From: QHXW01 sp035297145
GTDB lineage: Bacteria > Acidobacteriota > Terriglobia > Bryobacterales > Bryobacteraceae
Length of the DNA stretch: 64,000 bases
Assembly: GCA_035297145.1 (NCBI GenBank)
Contig: DATGZN010000014.1
Span: 1 to 64,000, forward strand
Reading direction: 5' to 3'
Shown: one piece after another, positions 50,261-59,966 of the stretch
How the letters are laid out: each line of letters starts with the position of its first letter
Numbering within the stretch: the first letter of the stretch is position 1
Program-made: the position numbers and the translations under genes
Notes under the pieces: model-generated
Database searches by the model: none
Told to the model about the DNA's origin: nothing
The model's input: only the letters and a program-made list of their open reading frames with translations

Positions 50261-53200
50261 ATGGAGCGACACTTGTTACACAACGCGCAGACCAGGCGGT
50301 GGTTTCGTGTTCTGCGTGGAGTCGGCGCCACTGTAGCAGCCGCGCTCACCTTCGTCCTGCTGGGCGCCCAAAACGAGCCCGTCAAAAATCCTTCAGCGAA
50401 GTCACCCACATTTGAAGCCGACATCGTGCCGATTCTTACCAAGAGCACGTGTCTCGGGTGCCACGGTCCTAGTCTGAAGATGAAGGAGCTTGACCTCAGC
50501 ACCTATCAGACCGCGCTAAAGGGGAGTGAATCGGGCCCCGTGATTGCCCCTGGTAAGCCGGATGACAGCCGTCTGTACCACATGGTGAAAGAGGGATTGA
50601 TGCCGCCCGGCGGCAAGATCCATCTCTCCGATGCAGAGCTGGGCACCATTCGCGAATGGATCGAAAGCGGGGCCGGATCGGCAACGGCGGCCCATGCCGA
50701 GGCGGAGCTTTCCAACGTCACGCAGGACGACGTTATTCCCATCATGCTGTTGCGCTGTGTCGCGTGCCACGGTTTGCGCATGCAAGAAGGCGGCCTGGAT
50801 CTGCACACCAGAGAATCCATGCTGAAGGGCGGAAAGTCGGGGCCTGCGATGGTCCTGGGCAAGCCGGATCAAAGCCTGATCGTCAAAATGATGCGCTCCG
50901 GGGAAATGCCTCCGAAGAAGCGCCTGATCGTGGTGGGCGTCAAGCCGGCTACCGATGCCGAAACCGCCAAGGTTGCCCGCTGGATCGAGTTGGGCGCGCC
51001 AGTTGTTGCCGAGCCCCCCGATGTTGCGGCAACCGAGTCCGACCCGCTGGTCTCCGATAAGGATCGGAGTTTCTGGTCGTTCCAGTCGCCCAAGCCGGTG
51101 GAACCTCCGGCAGTCAAGCATGCCGATCGCGTACGCAATCCCATCGACGCTTTCCTGCTGAGTAAGCTTGAGTCAAAGGACCTGTCATTTTCACCCGAAG
51201 CCGACAAGGTCACGTTGATGCGCCGGGTCTATTTCGATCTGATTGGCCTGCCGCCCGAACCCGCCGAGATACAGGCATACATGGCAGACAAAAGCCCCGA
51301 CGCCTATGAAAAGCTGGTGGACCGCCTGCTCGCATCCCCGCATTACGGCGAGCGGTGGGGCCGCTACTGGCTGGATGCCGCCGGTTACGCCGATTCCGAG
51401 GGCGGCAAACTATCCGCCGACCATCCGCGGCCCTATGCGTGGCGATATCGCGATTACGTGATCCAGTCGTTGAATGCCGACAAGCCGTATGATCGCTTCC
51501 TGACGGAGCAAATCGCCGGCGACGAGCTGGTGGATTACGAGCACGCGCCCGTAGTGACCAAGCAGATGATGGACAATCTCATCGCTACGGGCTTTCTCCG
51601 CATGGCGCCGGACTCGACCAGCGAGCGAGAGGTGAATTTCTCCGACGATCGGCTGGATGTGGTGGCCGATGAGATTGATGTGTTCAGTTCGACCGTCTTG
51701 GGTCTCACGATGAAGTGCGCCCATTGCCATAGCCACAAGTACGATCCGATTCCGCAGCGCGATTACTACCGTTTAGACGCCGTGTTGAAGGGCGCTTACG
51801 ACGAGCACGATTGGCTGCAGCCGCTCTACATTCCGAAGACAACTGTCATCACCACGCAGACGCAGGGGCGCATGCTGCCGTACGTGGAGCCGGGCAAAAC
51901 GCCGTATGAGCTGGCGGAAGAGGCCCGCAACCGCGAAGATTTCAACGGTGAGGTGGACCGGCAACTCGCGGCGATGAAATCCGCGTGGGAACAGAAGATC
52001 GGCCCGCTGAAAAAGAAGGTTCTCGATGAGCGGCTGAGCAAGCTGCCCAAATCGCTGCAGGACGATCTGCGCGCCGTCGCCAAGGCCGCGCCGGAAGAAC
52101 GCACCGAAGTGCAGAAGTATCTGGCTGAAAAGTTCGGCGCCACCTTGAAAGTATCTTCCGACGATCTGAAGGCAGCCGATCCTGGTTACGCGAAGGAAGA
52201 GGAGAAGCATCAGACCGAGACCCTGCTACTTCAGGCCAGGAAGATTCCCGATCCGAAAATCCAGGCGCTGTGGGACCGTGGCGAACCCTCGCCAACCTAT
52301 ATATTGCGGCGTGGCAGCCCGTCGAATTTTGGGCCACTGGTTCAGCCGGGTGTGCCGGCGGTGCTCGTCACGGGTCTCAAGCCTTACCAGGTCAGGGAAC
52401 CATGGCCGGGCGCACACAAGACCGGGCGGCGGCTCGCGCTGGCGAATTGGCTCACCCAACCAAACCATCCGCTGACCGCGCGGGTGATGGTGAACCGCAT
52501 TTGGGCGCGGCACTTCGGCGAGGGCATCGTTACGACCCTCGGCAATTTCGGCCATACGGGCGCCGCGCCATCCAACCAGGCGTTGCTCGACTGGCTGGCC
52601 GTCGAATTCGTGAAGCAGAACTGGAACATCAAGGCCATGCACCGCTTGATGATGACTACGACCGCGTACCGGCAAAGCTCCGCGGTGACGCCTGCACTCG
52701 AGAAGGCCGACCCTGATAATCGACTCGTTTCGCGTATGCCACTCAAACGCATGGACGCCGAGGTTCTGAACGACACCATCTTGCAGGTGGCTGGGCGCCT
52801 CGATACGCGCATGTTCGGGCCGGCCGATCCCGTCCTGGTTCGCGAGGACGGTTTGGTGACCCCAATCCAATTGCCGACCGGCTGGCGTCGCGGCATCTAC
52901 GTGAACCAGCGACGCTCGAAAATCCCGACCATGCTGGACAATTTCGACTTCCCGCAGTTGAGCCCTGCGTGCCTCATTCGTACGCAGTCCAATGTCGCGC
53001 CGCAGGCGCTGCACTTGCTGAATAACGCCACGATCTATGGGCTGGCGGGGGACTTTGCGAACCGGATCGAGAAGGAAGCCGGCTCCGACTTGCGCCGTCA
53101 AATCGAACAGGCGTATTGGATCGCTCTATCGCGGGCACCGAGCGCGGAAGAAATGCGCGTGGCAAGCGATGATTTATTGAAGCTGAAACAGGCTGCCGTG

Positions 53201-53293
53201 AAGGATGTAAAGGGCACCGATGCGGAGCAGCAAGCTCTGACGGCATTTTGCCATACCATTCTGAATTCGGCGGCGTTTCTCTATATCGATTAG
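50261..53293 (+). CDS. Double-PSCyt1, DUF1549-DUF1553 exported protein
   Basis: 1010 residues from the ATG at 50261 (an in-frame ATG at 50207 is also possible); the chosen start gives a signal peptide (VLRGVGATVAAALTFVLLGAQ). Two PSCyt1 haem domains: CLGCHGPSLKMKELDLSTYQ and CVACHGLRMQEGGLDLHTRE. DUF1549 has SPHYGERWGRYWLDAAGYAD and a third CxxCH in CAHCHSHKYDPIPQRDYY. A helical insert of about 120 residues, highly charged (residues about 560-680), precedes the DUF1553 half (ALANWLTQPNHPLTARVMVN). It differs from the 24748 paralogue by the extra haem domain. A DUF1501 gene follows after 10 bp. Confidence 0.93.
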   Translation: MERHLLHNAQTRRWFRVLRGVGATVAAALTFVLLGAQNEPVKNPSAKSPTFEADIVPILTKSTCLGCHGPSLKMKELDLSTYQTALKGSESGPVIAPGKPDDSRLYHMVKEGLMPPGGKIHLSDAELGTIREWIESGAGSATAAHAEAELSNVTQDDVIPIMLLRCVACHGLRMQEGGLDLHTRESMLKGGKSGPAMVLGKPDQSLIVKMMRSGEMPPKKRLIVVGVKPATDAETAKVARWIELGAPVVAEPPDVAATESDPLVSDKDRSFWSFQSPKPVEPPAVKHADRVRNPIDAFLLSKLESKDLSFSPEADKVTLMRRVYFDLIGLPPEPAEIQAYMADKSPDAYEKLVDRLLASPHYGERWGRYWLDAAGYADSEGGKLSADHPRPYAWRYRDYVIQSLNADKPYDRFLTEQIAGDELVDYEHAPVVTKQMMDNLIATGFLRMAPDSTSEREVNFSDDRLDVVADEIDVFSSTVLGLTMKCAHCHSHKYDPIPQRDYYRLDAVLKGAYDEHDWLQPLYIPKTTVITTQTQGRMLPYVEPGKTPYELAEEARNREDFNGEVDRQLAAMKSAWEQKIGPLKKKVLDERLSKLPKSLQDDLRAVAKAAPEERTEVQKYLAEKFGATLKVSSDDLKAADPGYAKEEEKHQTETLLLQARKIPDPKIQALWDRGEPSPTYILRRGSPSNFGPLVQPGVPAVLVTGLKPYQVREPWPGAHKTGRRLALANWLTQPNHPLTARVMVNRIWARHFGEGIVTTLGNFGHTGAAPSNQALLDWLAVEFVKQNWNIKAMHRLMMTTTAYRQSSAVTPALEKADPDNRLVSRMPLKRMDAEVLNDTILQVAGRLDTRMFGPADPVLVREDGLVTPIQLPTGWRRGIYVNQRRSKIPTMLDNFDFPQLSPACLIRTQSNVAPQALHLLNNATIYGLAGDFANRIEKEAGSDLRRQIEQAYWIALSRAPSAEEMRVASDDLLKLKQAAVKDVKGTDAEQQALTAFCHTILNSAAFLYID

Positions 53294-53303
53294 AGGTCAC
53301 TAT

Positions 53304-54782
53304 ATGCCTTGTAAGGATCACTACGGATCGCAGAGGCAGTTATCGCGGCGTAACTTTTTCGAGAGATTTTCCGACGGAATCGGCGGCGTCGCTCTCGCGA
53401 CGCTGTTGACCCGGGACCTCTATGGCAATTCGTTGGACTCGTCCAGCGGCCTTCCCGACGGGCACCGCCGCATGTACGATCTGAAGCCGCGGCCGACGCA
53501 CTTTGCTCCCAAGGCCAAAGCGGTGATTCATCTGTTCATGAACGGCGGTCCGAGCCAGATGGATCTGTTCGATCCCAAACCCGTGCTCGACAAGCACAAC
53601 GGCGAAGCGTACTTCGACAAAGTCGCGGCCGACCTCACCACGCCGGAGCAGGTCGGAGGGCTGATGCGCAGCCCATTTAAGTTTTCGCAATACGGCAAGT
53701 CCGGTATGTGGATCTCGGAACTGATGCCGCACCTTTCCGAGCAGGCTGACAAGATTTGCGTAATCCGCTCCATGTACACCGTGCATCCCAATCACGAGCC
53801 GGCGCTGTTCGCGATTCACAGCGGCCGGATCCTTCCCGGACGGCCATCCATGGGATCTTGGGTGATTTTTGGATTGGGTAGCGAGAACCAGAATCTTCCC
53901 GCATACGTGGTGTTGGACGATCCACTCGGGTTGCCGGTCAACGGTACGCAAAACTGGCAGGCGGGATTTCTACCACCGGTGTATCAGGGCACCCGCATCC
54001 GTTCGGTGGGCTCACCCATCCTCAACCTTCGGCCGGAATACGAGCAGCCCACCGAACTCGCGAAACTGAGCCACGATCTGCTCACTAAGCTTGATGACAT
54101 CCACAAGCGCAATCACCCGGATCAGATGGAGTTGGATGCGCGCATCTCGAGCTATGAGCTGGCGGCGCGCCTGCAGCTTTCGGCCAGCGATGCGCTCGAC
54201 GTAACCAAGGAGGATGAAGCCACCCGTAAGCTTTATGGTGTTGGCGAAGAGCCGACTGATTCGTACGGACGTCGCTGCCTGATGGCGCGGCGCCTGGTCG
54301 AGCGTGGTGTGCGCTTCGTGCAGCTTTATATCAACAGCCAGATCTGGGACAACCACACGAATCTCGAAGACGAAATGCGCGCCGCCAGCGCCCGCACCGA
54401 TCAGCCCGTCGCCGCGCTGCTCCAGGATCTTGATCGGCGCGGCCTGCTGAAGGACACGCTGGTCATCTGGGGCGGAGAATTTGGACGCATGCCCATCGCG
54501 CAATTGGGCGGCAACCCACGCGAGTCGGGTCGCGACCACAATCCACGCGGTTTCTCGCTTTGGATGGCGGGCGGCGGCATGAAGGCCGGCATGACTTACG
54601 GCACCACCGATGATCTGGGCTACGAAGCGGTGGAGAACAAAGTCAGTGTCACCGATTGGCACGCCACGATTCTGCACCTGCTTGGCATGGACTACCAGCG
54701 GCTGGTGTTCGATCAGAACGGACTGAAGGAAAAGTTGACCTCCGTCTTTGAAGCCCGCGTGGTCAAAGAGATCCTGGCGTAA
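53304..54782 (+). CDS. DUF1501 protein, Tat-exported (second copy)
   Basis: 492 residues. QLSRRNFFERFSDGIGGVAL is a strong twin-arginine signal. The DUF1501 blocks HFAPKAKAVIHLFMNGGPSQ, MDLFDPKPVLDKHNG, GSWVIFGLGSENQNLPAYVV, LVIWGGEFGRMP and GRDHNPRGFSLWMAGGGMKAG are all present. AGAGGTCACTAT precedes the ATG. Paired with the DUF1553 gene upstream as in the first copy at 24748-28755; the two pairs have different downstream genes, which suggests different substrates. Confidence 0.92.
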   Translation: MPCKDHYGSQRQLSRRNFFERFSDGIGGVALATLLTRDLYGNSLDSSSGLPDGHRRMYDLKPRPTHFAPKAKAVIHLFMNGGPSQMDLFDPKPVLDKHNGEAYFDKVAADLTTPEQVGGLMRSPFKFSQYGKSGMWISELMPHLSEQADKICVIRSMYTVHPNHEPALFAIHSGRILPGRPSMGSWVIFGLGSENQNLPAYVVLDDPLGLPVNGTQNWQAGFLPPVYQGTRIRSVGSPILNLRPEYEQPTELAKLSHDLLTKLDDIHKRNHPDQMELDARISSYELAARLQLSASDALDVTKEDEATRKLYGVGEEPTDSYGRRCLMARRLVERGVRFVQLYINSQIWDNHTNLEDEMRAASARTDQPVAALLQDLDRRGLLKDTLVIWGGEFGRMPIAQLGGNPRESGRDHNPRGFSLWMAGGGMKAGMTYGTTDDLGYEAVENKVSVTDWHATILHLLGMDYQRLVFDQNGLKEKLTSVFEARVVKEILA

Positions 54783-54853
54783 ATCATCAGTCTGCACCTG
54801 GGGATCGGATCGGCGGACTGGATCCAGTCTGCCCGCGTGATAGCCTATCCACG

Positions 54854-56017
54854 ATGAAGATCGCAGCCCTGGAATTCATTCCCGTCAGCGTACCCTACAC
54901 GCATCGCGAGGTGAGCTCATTGGTGAATCGTGATGGCGTTACGGATGTCATCGTCAAGGCCACCACCGATACTGGCCTCGTTGGCTGGGGGGAAAGCTGT
55001 AGCGGCGCGGATGTCAAATCCGTGCTGGGGGCTCTCGAAGCCATGGCGCCGTTCGTGATCGGGCGTGATCCGTGGCACAGCGAGCGCGTTCGCCTGGAAT
55101 TGTGGCACCGCGGGGTTTGGTCCTGGCGGCAGCACACGGCTTGCTTCGCTTATCCCGGCATCGACATGGCGCTCTGGGATATTTGTGGAAAGGCGGCCGG
55201 TCTCCCGCTCTACCAGCTCTTCGGAGGCAAGGTTCGCGAGCGGGCCAATTATTTCTTCTATTGTTCGCAGGGTAGTCCCAGTCATGTGGCCGAGCAGGCT
55301 GCGGACGGCGTCAGGAAGGGCTTTCATGTTTTTTATCTCAAGGTCGGTCTGGATATTGAGGCGGAACTCGAAATGGTGCGCGCTCTCCGCGAGACCATTG
55401 GACCGAAAGCCAAAATTCGACTCGACGCCAACGGCGCTTGGAACGTAAATGAAGCTCTAAGGAACCTCGCGCGGCTGGATGCGTTTCAAATTGATTTCAT
55501 CGAGCAGCCTGTGGTCCAGGATCCCTTGGTGAACATGCAAGAGGTGCGGCAGCGTTGCAACATGGCGGTCTCGGCCAATGAAGGGCTGTGGACGCCGGAA
55601 GATGCGTTGCGGCAAATGGCGGCCCGTACGGCAGACGTCTACTGCTTCAGTCCTTATTTCACGGGTTCGCTCGCGCAGTTCCAACGGCTCTCGTGGTTCG
55701 CGCACCACCAGGGTCTGGATATTTGCCGGCACACTCACGGAGAGTTGGGCATCACGGCCCAAGCCTGCCATCACATTTTGCTAACGCTCCCCAACGTGGT
55801 CGATGGCAACCAGCAGACTGCTCATATGATGACTGATGATATCGTCGTCGACACCATTCCGATCACGAACGGTCCCGACTGGGGCGTCCCGGATAAACCC
55901 GGCATCGGCGTGGAGATTAACCTCGCCAAGCTCGCCAAGTATCACGAACTCTATCGCGAGCGGGGTCAGTTCCAGCCTTACGATCCCAACCTGCTGGGCA
56001 CTGAATTGTACCGATGA
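54854..56017 (+). CDS. Enolase-superfamily sugar-acid dehydratase (mandelate racemase group)
   Basis: 387 residues. The catalytic barrel shows Lys163 (FYLKVGL), the metal ligands Asp191 (RLDANGAWN), Glu217 (FIEQPV) and Glu243 (SANEGLW), and His293/His295 in ICRHTHGELGI as general base. This is the set of the mandelate racemase/acid-sugar dehydratase subgroup, which removes a proton alpha to a carboxylate and usually dehydrates aldonic or uronic acids. The capping domain (1-110) is normal. It follows the DUF1501 gene and converges with the ThDP enzyme (12 bp). The substrate is unknown. Confidence 0.87.
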   Translation: MKIAALEFIPVSVPYTHREVSSLVNRDGVTDVIVKATTDTGLVGWGESCSGADVKSVLGALEAMAPFVIGRDPWHSERVRLELWHRGVWSWRQHTACFAYPGIDMALWDICGKAAGLPLYQLFGGKVRERANYFFYCSQGSPSHVAEQAADGVRKGFHVFYLKVGLDIEAELEMVRALRETIGPKAKIRLDANGAWNVNEALRNLARLDAFQIDFIEQPVVQDPLVNMQEVRQRCNMAVSANEGLWTPEDALRQMAARTADVYCFSPYFTGSLAQFQRLSWFAHHQGLDICRHTHGELGITAQACHHILLTLPNVVDGNQQTAHMMTDDIVVDTIPITNGPDWGVPDKPGIGVEINLAKLAKYHELYRERGQFQPYDPNLLGTELYR

Positions 56018-56029
56018 CTTTCGACGGTA

Positions 56030-57685
56030 CTACTTCTTCTTGCCAGCGATCTGCCAATCCGTGAAAGGCGACCGTGCGCCACGGATCTTCACGTTAAGAC
56101 AATACGGTACACCGGAAGCGAACGCGCGAGCGACCGCGGGCGCCACCTGATCGAGTGACTCGATGTTCTCACCCCGGCCGCCGAAAGCCTGCATGATCGC
56201 GTCGTATCGCGAAAAACTCAGTTCTGTGCCCACGGTTTCACGCAGATTTGCGGCGCTTTGCAACTCACGCTCTAAACCCCAGCCTGCATCGTTTCCTACG
56301 ATGAGCACAATCGGCAACTTGTGCCGCACCGCAGTCTCCATTTCCGCGAGGTAGAAGCCCAGCGCTCCGTCTCCGGTAATGACAGCAACCGGTTTTCCAG
56401 GATTTGCCAACTGCAGTGCGATGCCGTGTGGGAGCGAAGCTCCAATGGTGCCCAACGGTCCCAGCCTCAGCCAGCCACCGGGAAGGAGCGCCGGAAGAGA
56501 AACGCGGCCCCAATGTGCGAAGTCGCCGCCGTCCCACGAGTAGAGGACGCCGGACGGGAGCGCGCGCTTGAGTGCGCGATAAAATGCCGCGGGGTGCAGC
56601 GGCAACGATTCATCGTCCGCGGCGTGCGCTATCGCCTGCTCCCATTGTTCCCGCAAAGTTCGCAGGTGACGGATCCAGCCGGACCAATCGGAATCGCCCG
56701 ACCACCCTTCGGTAAAGGCGCGCAAGGTGGCCCCAGCATCCGCGCAGATGCCGACGTCTCGTTTGCGATTCATGCCCAGTTCTGAGGCCTGAATATCAAC
56801 CTGGATCAATCGCACGCCGGCCGGAAAGACACGCTCGCCGCCCAGTCCAAGCCGATAGTCAAGCCGTTTCCCGACTACCAGAATCAGATCTGCTTCGCGA
56901 TACGCCTGGAGCGCCGCGCGATTCAGCGCCGGGTCAGCGTAACCCATGCACAATGCATGCGTGTCCGGCACGATGCCGCGCGCCATCGTGATGGTGTAGA
57001 GCGGAAGAGAGGTCTTTTTGATAAACTTCCGCAGCTCGACCTCCGCGCCCGACCACCAGACTCCGCTGCCGGCAATCACTATAGGGCGTTCCGCCGAACG
57101 GAGCATCGCTAGCACCTTGTCGATCTCCGTTGCGTTCGGCGCAGGCGGCGAAGGGGCGTTTGGCGTCACAACATCCTGCGCCTCTGCCTGGCTTATAAAA
57201 AAGTCCACCGGTATGGTCAGGTGGACAGCACCCTTTCGCCCGTTATTTGCTTCGGCGTACGCGCGCATGAGATAAAAAGGAATCTGTCCAGGCCCTGGCG
57301 GCTGCGCAGCCCATTTCACCACCGGCCGGGTAATCGAGAGCTGGTCGATGTCCTGAAAACCTCCGCGATCTGCAAGCGTGGACGCCCGGCTTCCACTGAC
57401 TGCGATGAGCGGGCTGCCAGCCAAGTTCGCCGTTGCGATTCCTGTCAGTGAGTTGGTGTGGCCCGGACCGCCGGTAACCAGAGAAATCGCCGGCCGCCGG
57501 TGAATCCGCGCCCATGCATCGGCCGCATGGGTCACACCGGACTCGTGCCGCATATCGATGATGTGCATTTGCTCGCGGGCGGCGACCGCCAGTACCTCGT
57601 TCAGATGATCTCCAACGAGCGTAAAGATGTGCCGGATACCGAGCTGTGCGATGGTCCTGACGAACAGCTCGGCGCCGGTTGGCAT
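56030..57685 (-). CDS. ThDP-dependent enzyme (acetolactate synthase/decarboxylase family)
   Basis: 551 residues with the three-domain layout of ThDP enzymes. PYR domain: GDHLNEVLAVAAREQ and catalytic Glu48 in DMRHESGVTHAADAW; central domain: AERPIVIAGSGVWWSGAEVE; PP domain with the ThDP-Mg motif GDGALGFYLAEMETAV...GNDAGWG. The FAD-binding residues of acetolactate synthase cannot be confirmed, so a 2-oxoacid decarboxylase or carboligase is equally possible. It is the last gene of a tight operon, three bases after the 2-hydroxyacid dehydrogenase stop; together they may interconvert 2-oxo and 2-hydroxy acids from sugar acids. Confidence 0.87.
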   Translation of the reverse strand: MPTGAELFVRTIAQLGIRHIFTLVGDHLNEVLAVAAREQMHIIDMRHESGVTHAADAWARIHRRPAISLVTGGPGHTNSLTGIATANLAGSPLIAVSGSRASTLADRGGFQDIDQLSITRPVVKWAAQPPGPGQIPFYLMRAYAEANNGRKGAVHLTIPVDFFISQAEAQDVVTPNAPSPPAPNATEIDKVLAMLRSAERPIVIAGSGVWWSGAEVELRKFIKKTSLPLYTITMARGIVPDTHALCMGYADPALNRAALQAYREADLILVVGKRLDYRLGLGGERVFPAGVRLIQVDIQASELGMNRKRDVGICADAGATLRAFTEGWSGDSDWSGWIRHLRTLREQWEQAIAHAADDESLPLHPAAFYRALKRALPSGVLYSWDGGDFAHWGRVSLPALLPGGWLRLGPLGTIGASLPHGIALQLANPGKPVAVITGDGALGFYLAEMETAVRHKLPIVLIVGNDAGWGLERELQSAANLRETVGTELSFSRYDAIMQAFGGRGENIESLDQVAPAVARAFASGVPYCLNVKIRGARSPFTDWQIAGKKK

Positions 57686-57688
57686 TCG

Positions 57689-58648
57689 CTACCGTGCCCC
57701 ATCCCGACTGATGACTACATGCGTGGGCCGGCCATCCAGGAAATTCCACACGTTCTCGATGGAGAGTTGCAGGCCGGATTCAAGCGCCTCGGGAGTGACG
57801 CCTGCGGAATGCGGAGTAAGCACGACGTTTTCAAGTCGCGTGAGCGGATGGCCGGATGGTAAGGGTTCGTCTTCGAAGACGTCCAAGCCGGCACCGGCGA
57901 TGCGTCCTGCAATCAGAGCCTCAATCATCGCTTGTTCGTTCACAATGGCGCCACGTGCCGTGTTGATCAGGATGGCCGAGGGCTTCATCTTTTCCAATTC
58001 CAGTATTCCGATGAAACCGCGCGTTTCCGCGGACAGGCGCAGATGAACGCTCACCACGTCGCTCGAACGCAACAAGTCGTCTAGGGAGACCAGTTCGTAC
58101 CCGAGCTCCGGGTCGGGATGCATAGTCCACGCGATCACCCGCATGCCGATGCCCGCTCCTAGCCGGGCGAATTGCCGGCCAATCGCCCCCAGTCCGACGA
58201 TGCCCAGCGTCTTGCCGTGCATTTGCGAAACCTGCCCACGCGGCCAGCAGCCTCGCCGAACCTCCGAATCGAGTTGAGGGATACGCCGCGCCACAGCCAA
58301 TAAGAGCGCAAGTGCGTGTTCGGCAACAGGTAGTGCGGAAACGCCGGGTGTATTTGTCACCGTCACCCCGTGCTGAGCAGCCGCCGCAAGATCGACGTTG
58401 TCGGTCCCAGTACCCCACAGCGACAACAAACGCAGGTTGGGCGAATGGCCAAAGACGTTCTCGCTGAAGCGGCTCGAAGACCGAATGTTGATTACGATTT
58501 CAGCGCCGGCAATGCGTTCTATCAACGTCTCTTCGCTGCCGGGAAGGGTGTCGTGGTAGTCGACGCGAGTCCGCTCCAGCAACCTGCGGTAGGCCTGGCT
58601 CGGAGCCATCACGGGCGGTGCGTCGTCTGGAATCACGATGCGCGGCAT
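57689..58648 (-). CDS. D-isomer-specific 2-hydroxyacid dehydrogenase
   Basis: 319 residues. NAD-binding GKTLGIVGLGAIGRQFARLG, then the catalytic Arg in INTARGAIVNEQAM, Glu in LDVFEDEPLPSGHPL and His in VVLTPHSAGVTPE. The family reduces 2-oxoacids or oxidises D-2-hydroxyacids (glycerate, lactate, 3-phosphoglycerate). There is no C-terminal ACT domain, so it is not a regulated SerA. Middle gene of the operon with the PLP enzyme upstream and the ThDP enzyme downstream. Confidence 0.92.
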   Translation of the reverse strand: MPRIVIPDDAPPVMAPSQAYRRLLERTRVDYHDTLPGSEETLIERIAGAEIVINIRSSSRFSENVFGHSPNLRLLSLWGTGTDNVDLAAAAQHGVTVTNTPGVSALPVAEHALALLLAVARRIPQLDSEVRRGCWPRGQVSQMHGKTLGIVGLGAIGRQFARLGAGIGMRVIAWTMHPDPELGYELVSLDDLLRSSDVVSVHLRLSAETRGFIGILELEKMKPSAILINTARGAIVNEQAMIEALIAGRIAGAGLDVFEDEPLPSGHPLTRLENVVLTPHSAGVTPEALESGLQLSIENVWNFLDGRPTHVVISRDGAR

Positions 58649-58679
58649 GTTTGCGAATTTCAGGACCAGCCATCACCGG

Positions 58680-59966
58680 TTAAGCAGCGCTCTTGCGCGC
58701 CTCGTTCAGAACCTCTCGCAAGCGCCGGCCGACAAGAATATCTTCGCCGGGCTGCAGCGTCATCGAGATGATCCGCAATGCATCGGGGCGAGTCGGCCGG
58801 GGCGTTTTCGGATCGCCTTCGTGAACGCCGGGTACCGTGCTGGGATTGTTCGCCGTCAGCACCTCGATCCGTGGAGATCCATTACGAAGCTTCTGTGCGC
58901 ACTCCTGCACATTCATTTTGAATTGGGCTTCGTCCCACTTCACCGTTAATGTCGGATAGCGGTTCCCTCCTTCGGGAATCTGAATATCCGTGGTGACTCC
59001 CGGTACTGTCTCCACCAGTTGGGCAATTTTTTTCACGCGCTTGCTCCATTCTCCGTCCAACTCAGAGAGGTCGCGTTTCTTCCAAGCTTCAATCGCAGCC
59101 AGCACGCCCATGATCTCTTCCTTGCCCACCTTCATCGGACGGCAAACTGCGCCCTCCCATGGGCAGCTCTGGGCTAGAGCAGCCTCGATGAGATCCTTGC
59201 GGCCCAGCAGCAAACCGGAGCATTGGGGCCCACATAAGCCCTTACCGCCGCTGAAAGTGTACAGGTCCGCTCCCATCTTCCAGGGAAGTGAAAGGTTTTC
59301 GATCGGAGGAATTCCTGCCGCCCAGTCCACCAGGATCGGCACGCGCGCATCTTTCGTGATTGGGATGGCCTTCTCCAGCCTCTCACCCCGGGCAGTCGTG
59401 TACACCATGGCGGTTTTGTCGTTGAAGGCCGCCTTCAGCTCGTCATGCGAATAGACAACCACGAGTTTCCCGCCAGCGGCGCGAATGCCGCTATCGAACG
59501 AGATGCGTCCACCGAACATGATCACTTCATTTTTCATTCCGGTGGTGTCGGGTAGCTGCCAAATTCTGGCGGAGTCGGTGCCGGCCGTGCAGGCTGCCGT
59601 GGCGGTTGCCATGGCGGCGGCGGCGCCCGCGGTCACCATCCCAGCTTCGGCTCCGGAAAGCTCGGCGAGCCGCTTGCCAACACCACGCTGCAGCTCCCAC
59701 ATGTCGACAAAGTGCATCGCAGCCTCCTGTTTGGCTTCGCGCACTTCGGGCAGTTCCAGTGAGCCGCTCATATAGGTCCACGTGCCGCGGGCATTAATGA
59801 TGGGCATCACGCCGATACGTGTATAAACGTTCTCTCTTGCACTGTATTTGGACGATTTCAGTGCCTTTGCGAACATATCTTCAGCGGCGAAAGCTGCCAA
59901 CGTGGGGAGCGCAGCCGCCCACTTCACAAAGACACGACGATTCGGCAGCCTGGCGTTTATTTTCAT
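58680..59966 (-). CDS. Tat-exported SelA-like PLP-dependent enzyme
   Basis: 428 residues from the ATG preceded by GGAAAGGAGAGGATCGA. Residues 9-15, NRRVFVK, followed by a hydrophobic stretch to about 28, form a twin-arginine signal. The rest is a fold-type I PLP enzyme of the SelA/DgaE-like group: IINARGTWTYMSGSLELPEV, GAEAGMVTAGAAAAMATATA, Asp214 in ILVDWAAGIPP and the PLP-lysine Lys242 in YTFSGGKGLCGPQCSGLL. Related enzymes are L-seryl-tRNA selenium transferase and D-glucosaminate-6-P ammonia-lyase, both cytoplasmic. Export would be uncommon; Tat fits because the cofactor must be inserted before transport. First gene of a three-gene operon. Confidence 0.83.
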   Translation of the reverse strand: MKINARLPNRRVFVKWAAALPTLAAFAAEDMFAKALKSSKYSARENVYTRIGVMPIINARGTWTYMSGSLELPEVREAKQEAAMHFVDMWELQRGVGKRLAELSGAEAGMVTAGAAAAMATATAACTAGTDSARIWQLPDTTGMKNEVIMFGGRISFDSGIRAAGGKLVVVYSHDELKAAFNDKTAMVYTTARGERLEKAIPITKDARVPILVDWAAGIPPIENLSLPWKMGADLYTFSGGKGLCGPQCSGLLLGRKDLIEAALAQSCPWEGAVCRPMKVGKEEIMGVLAAIEAWKKRDLSELDGEWSKRVKKIAQLVETVPGVTTDIQIPEGGNRYPTLTVKWDEAQFKMNVQECAQKLRNGSPRIEVLTANNPSTVPGVHEGDPKTPRPTRPDALRIISMTLQPGEDILVGRRLREVLNEARKSAA

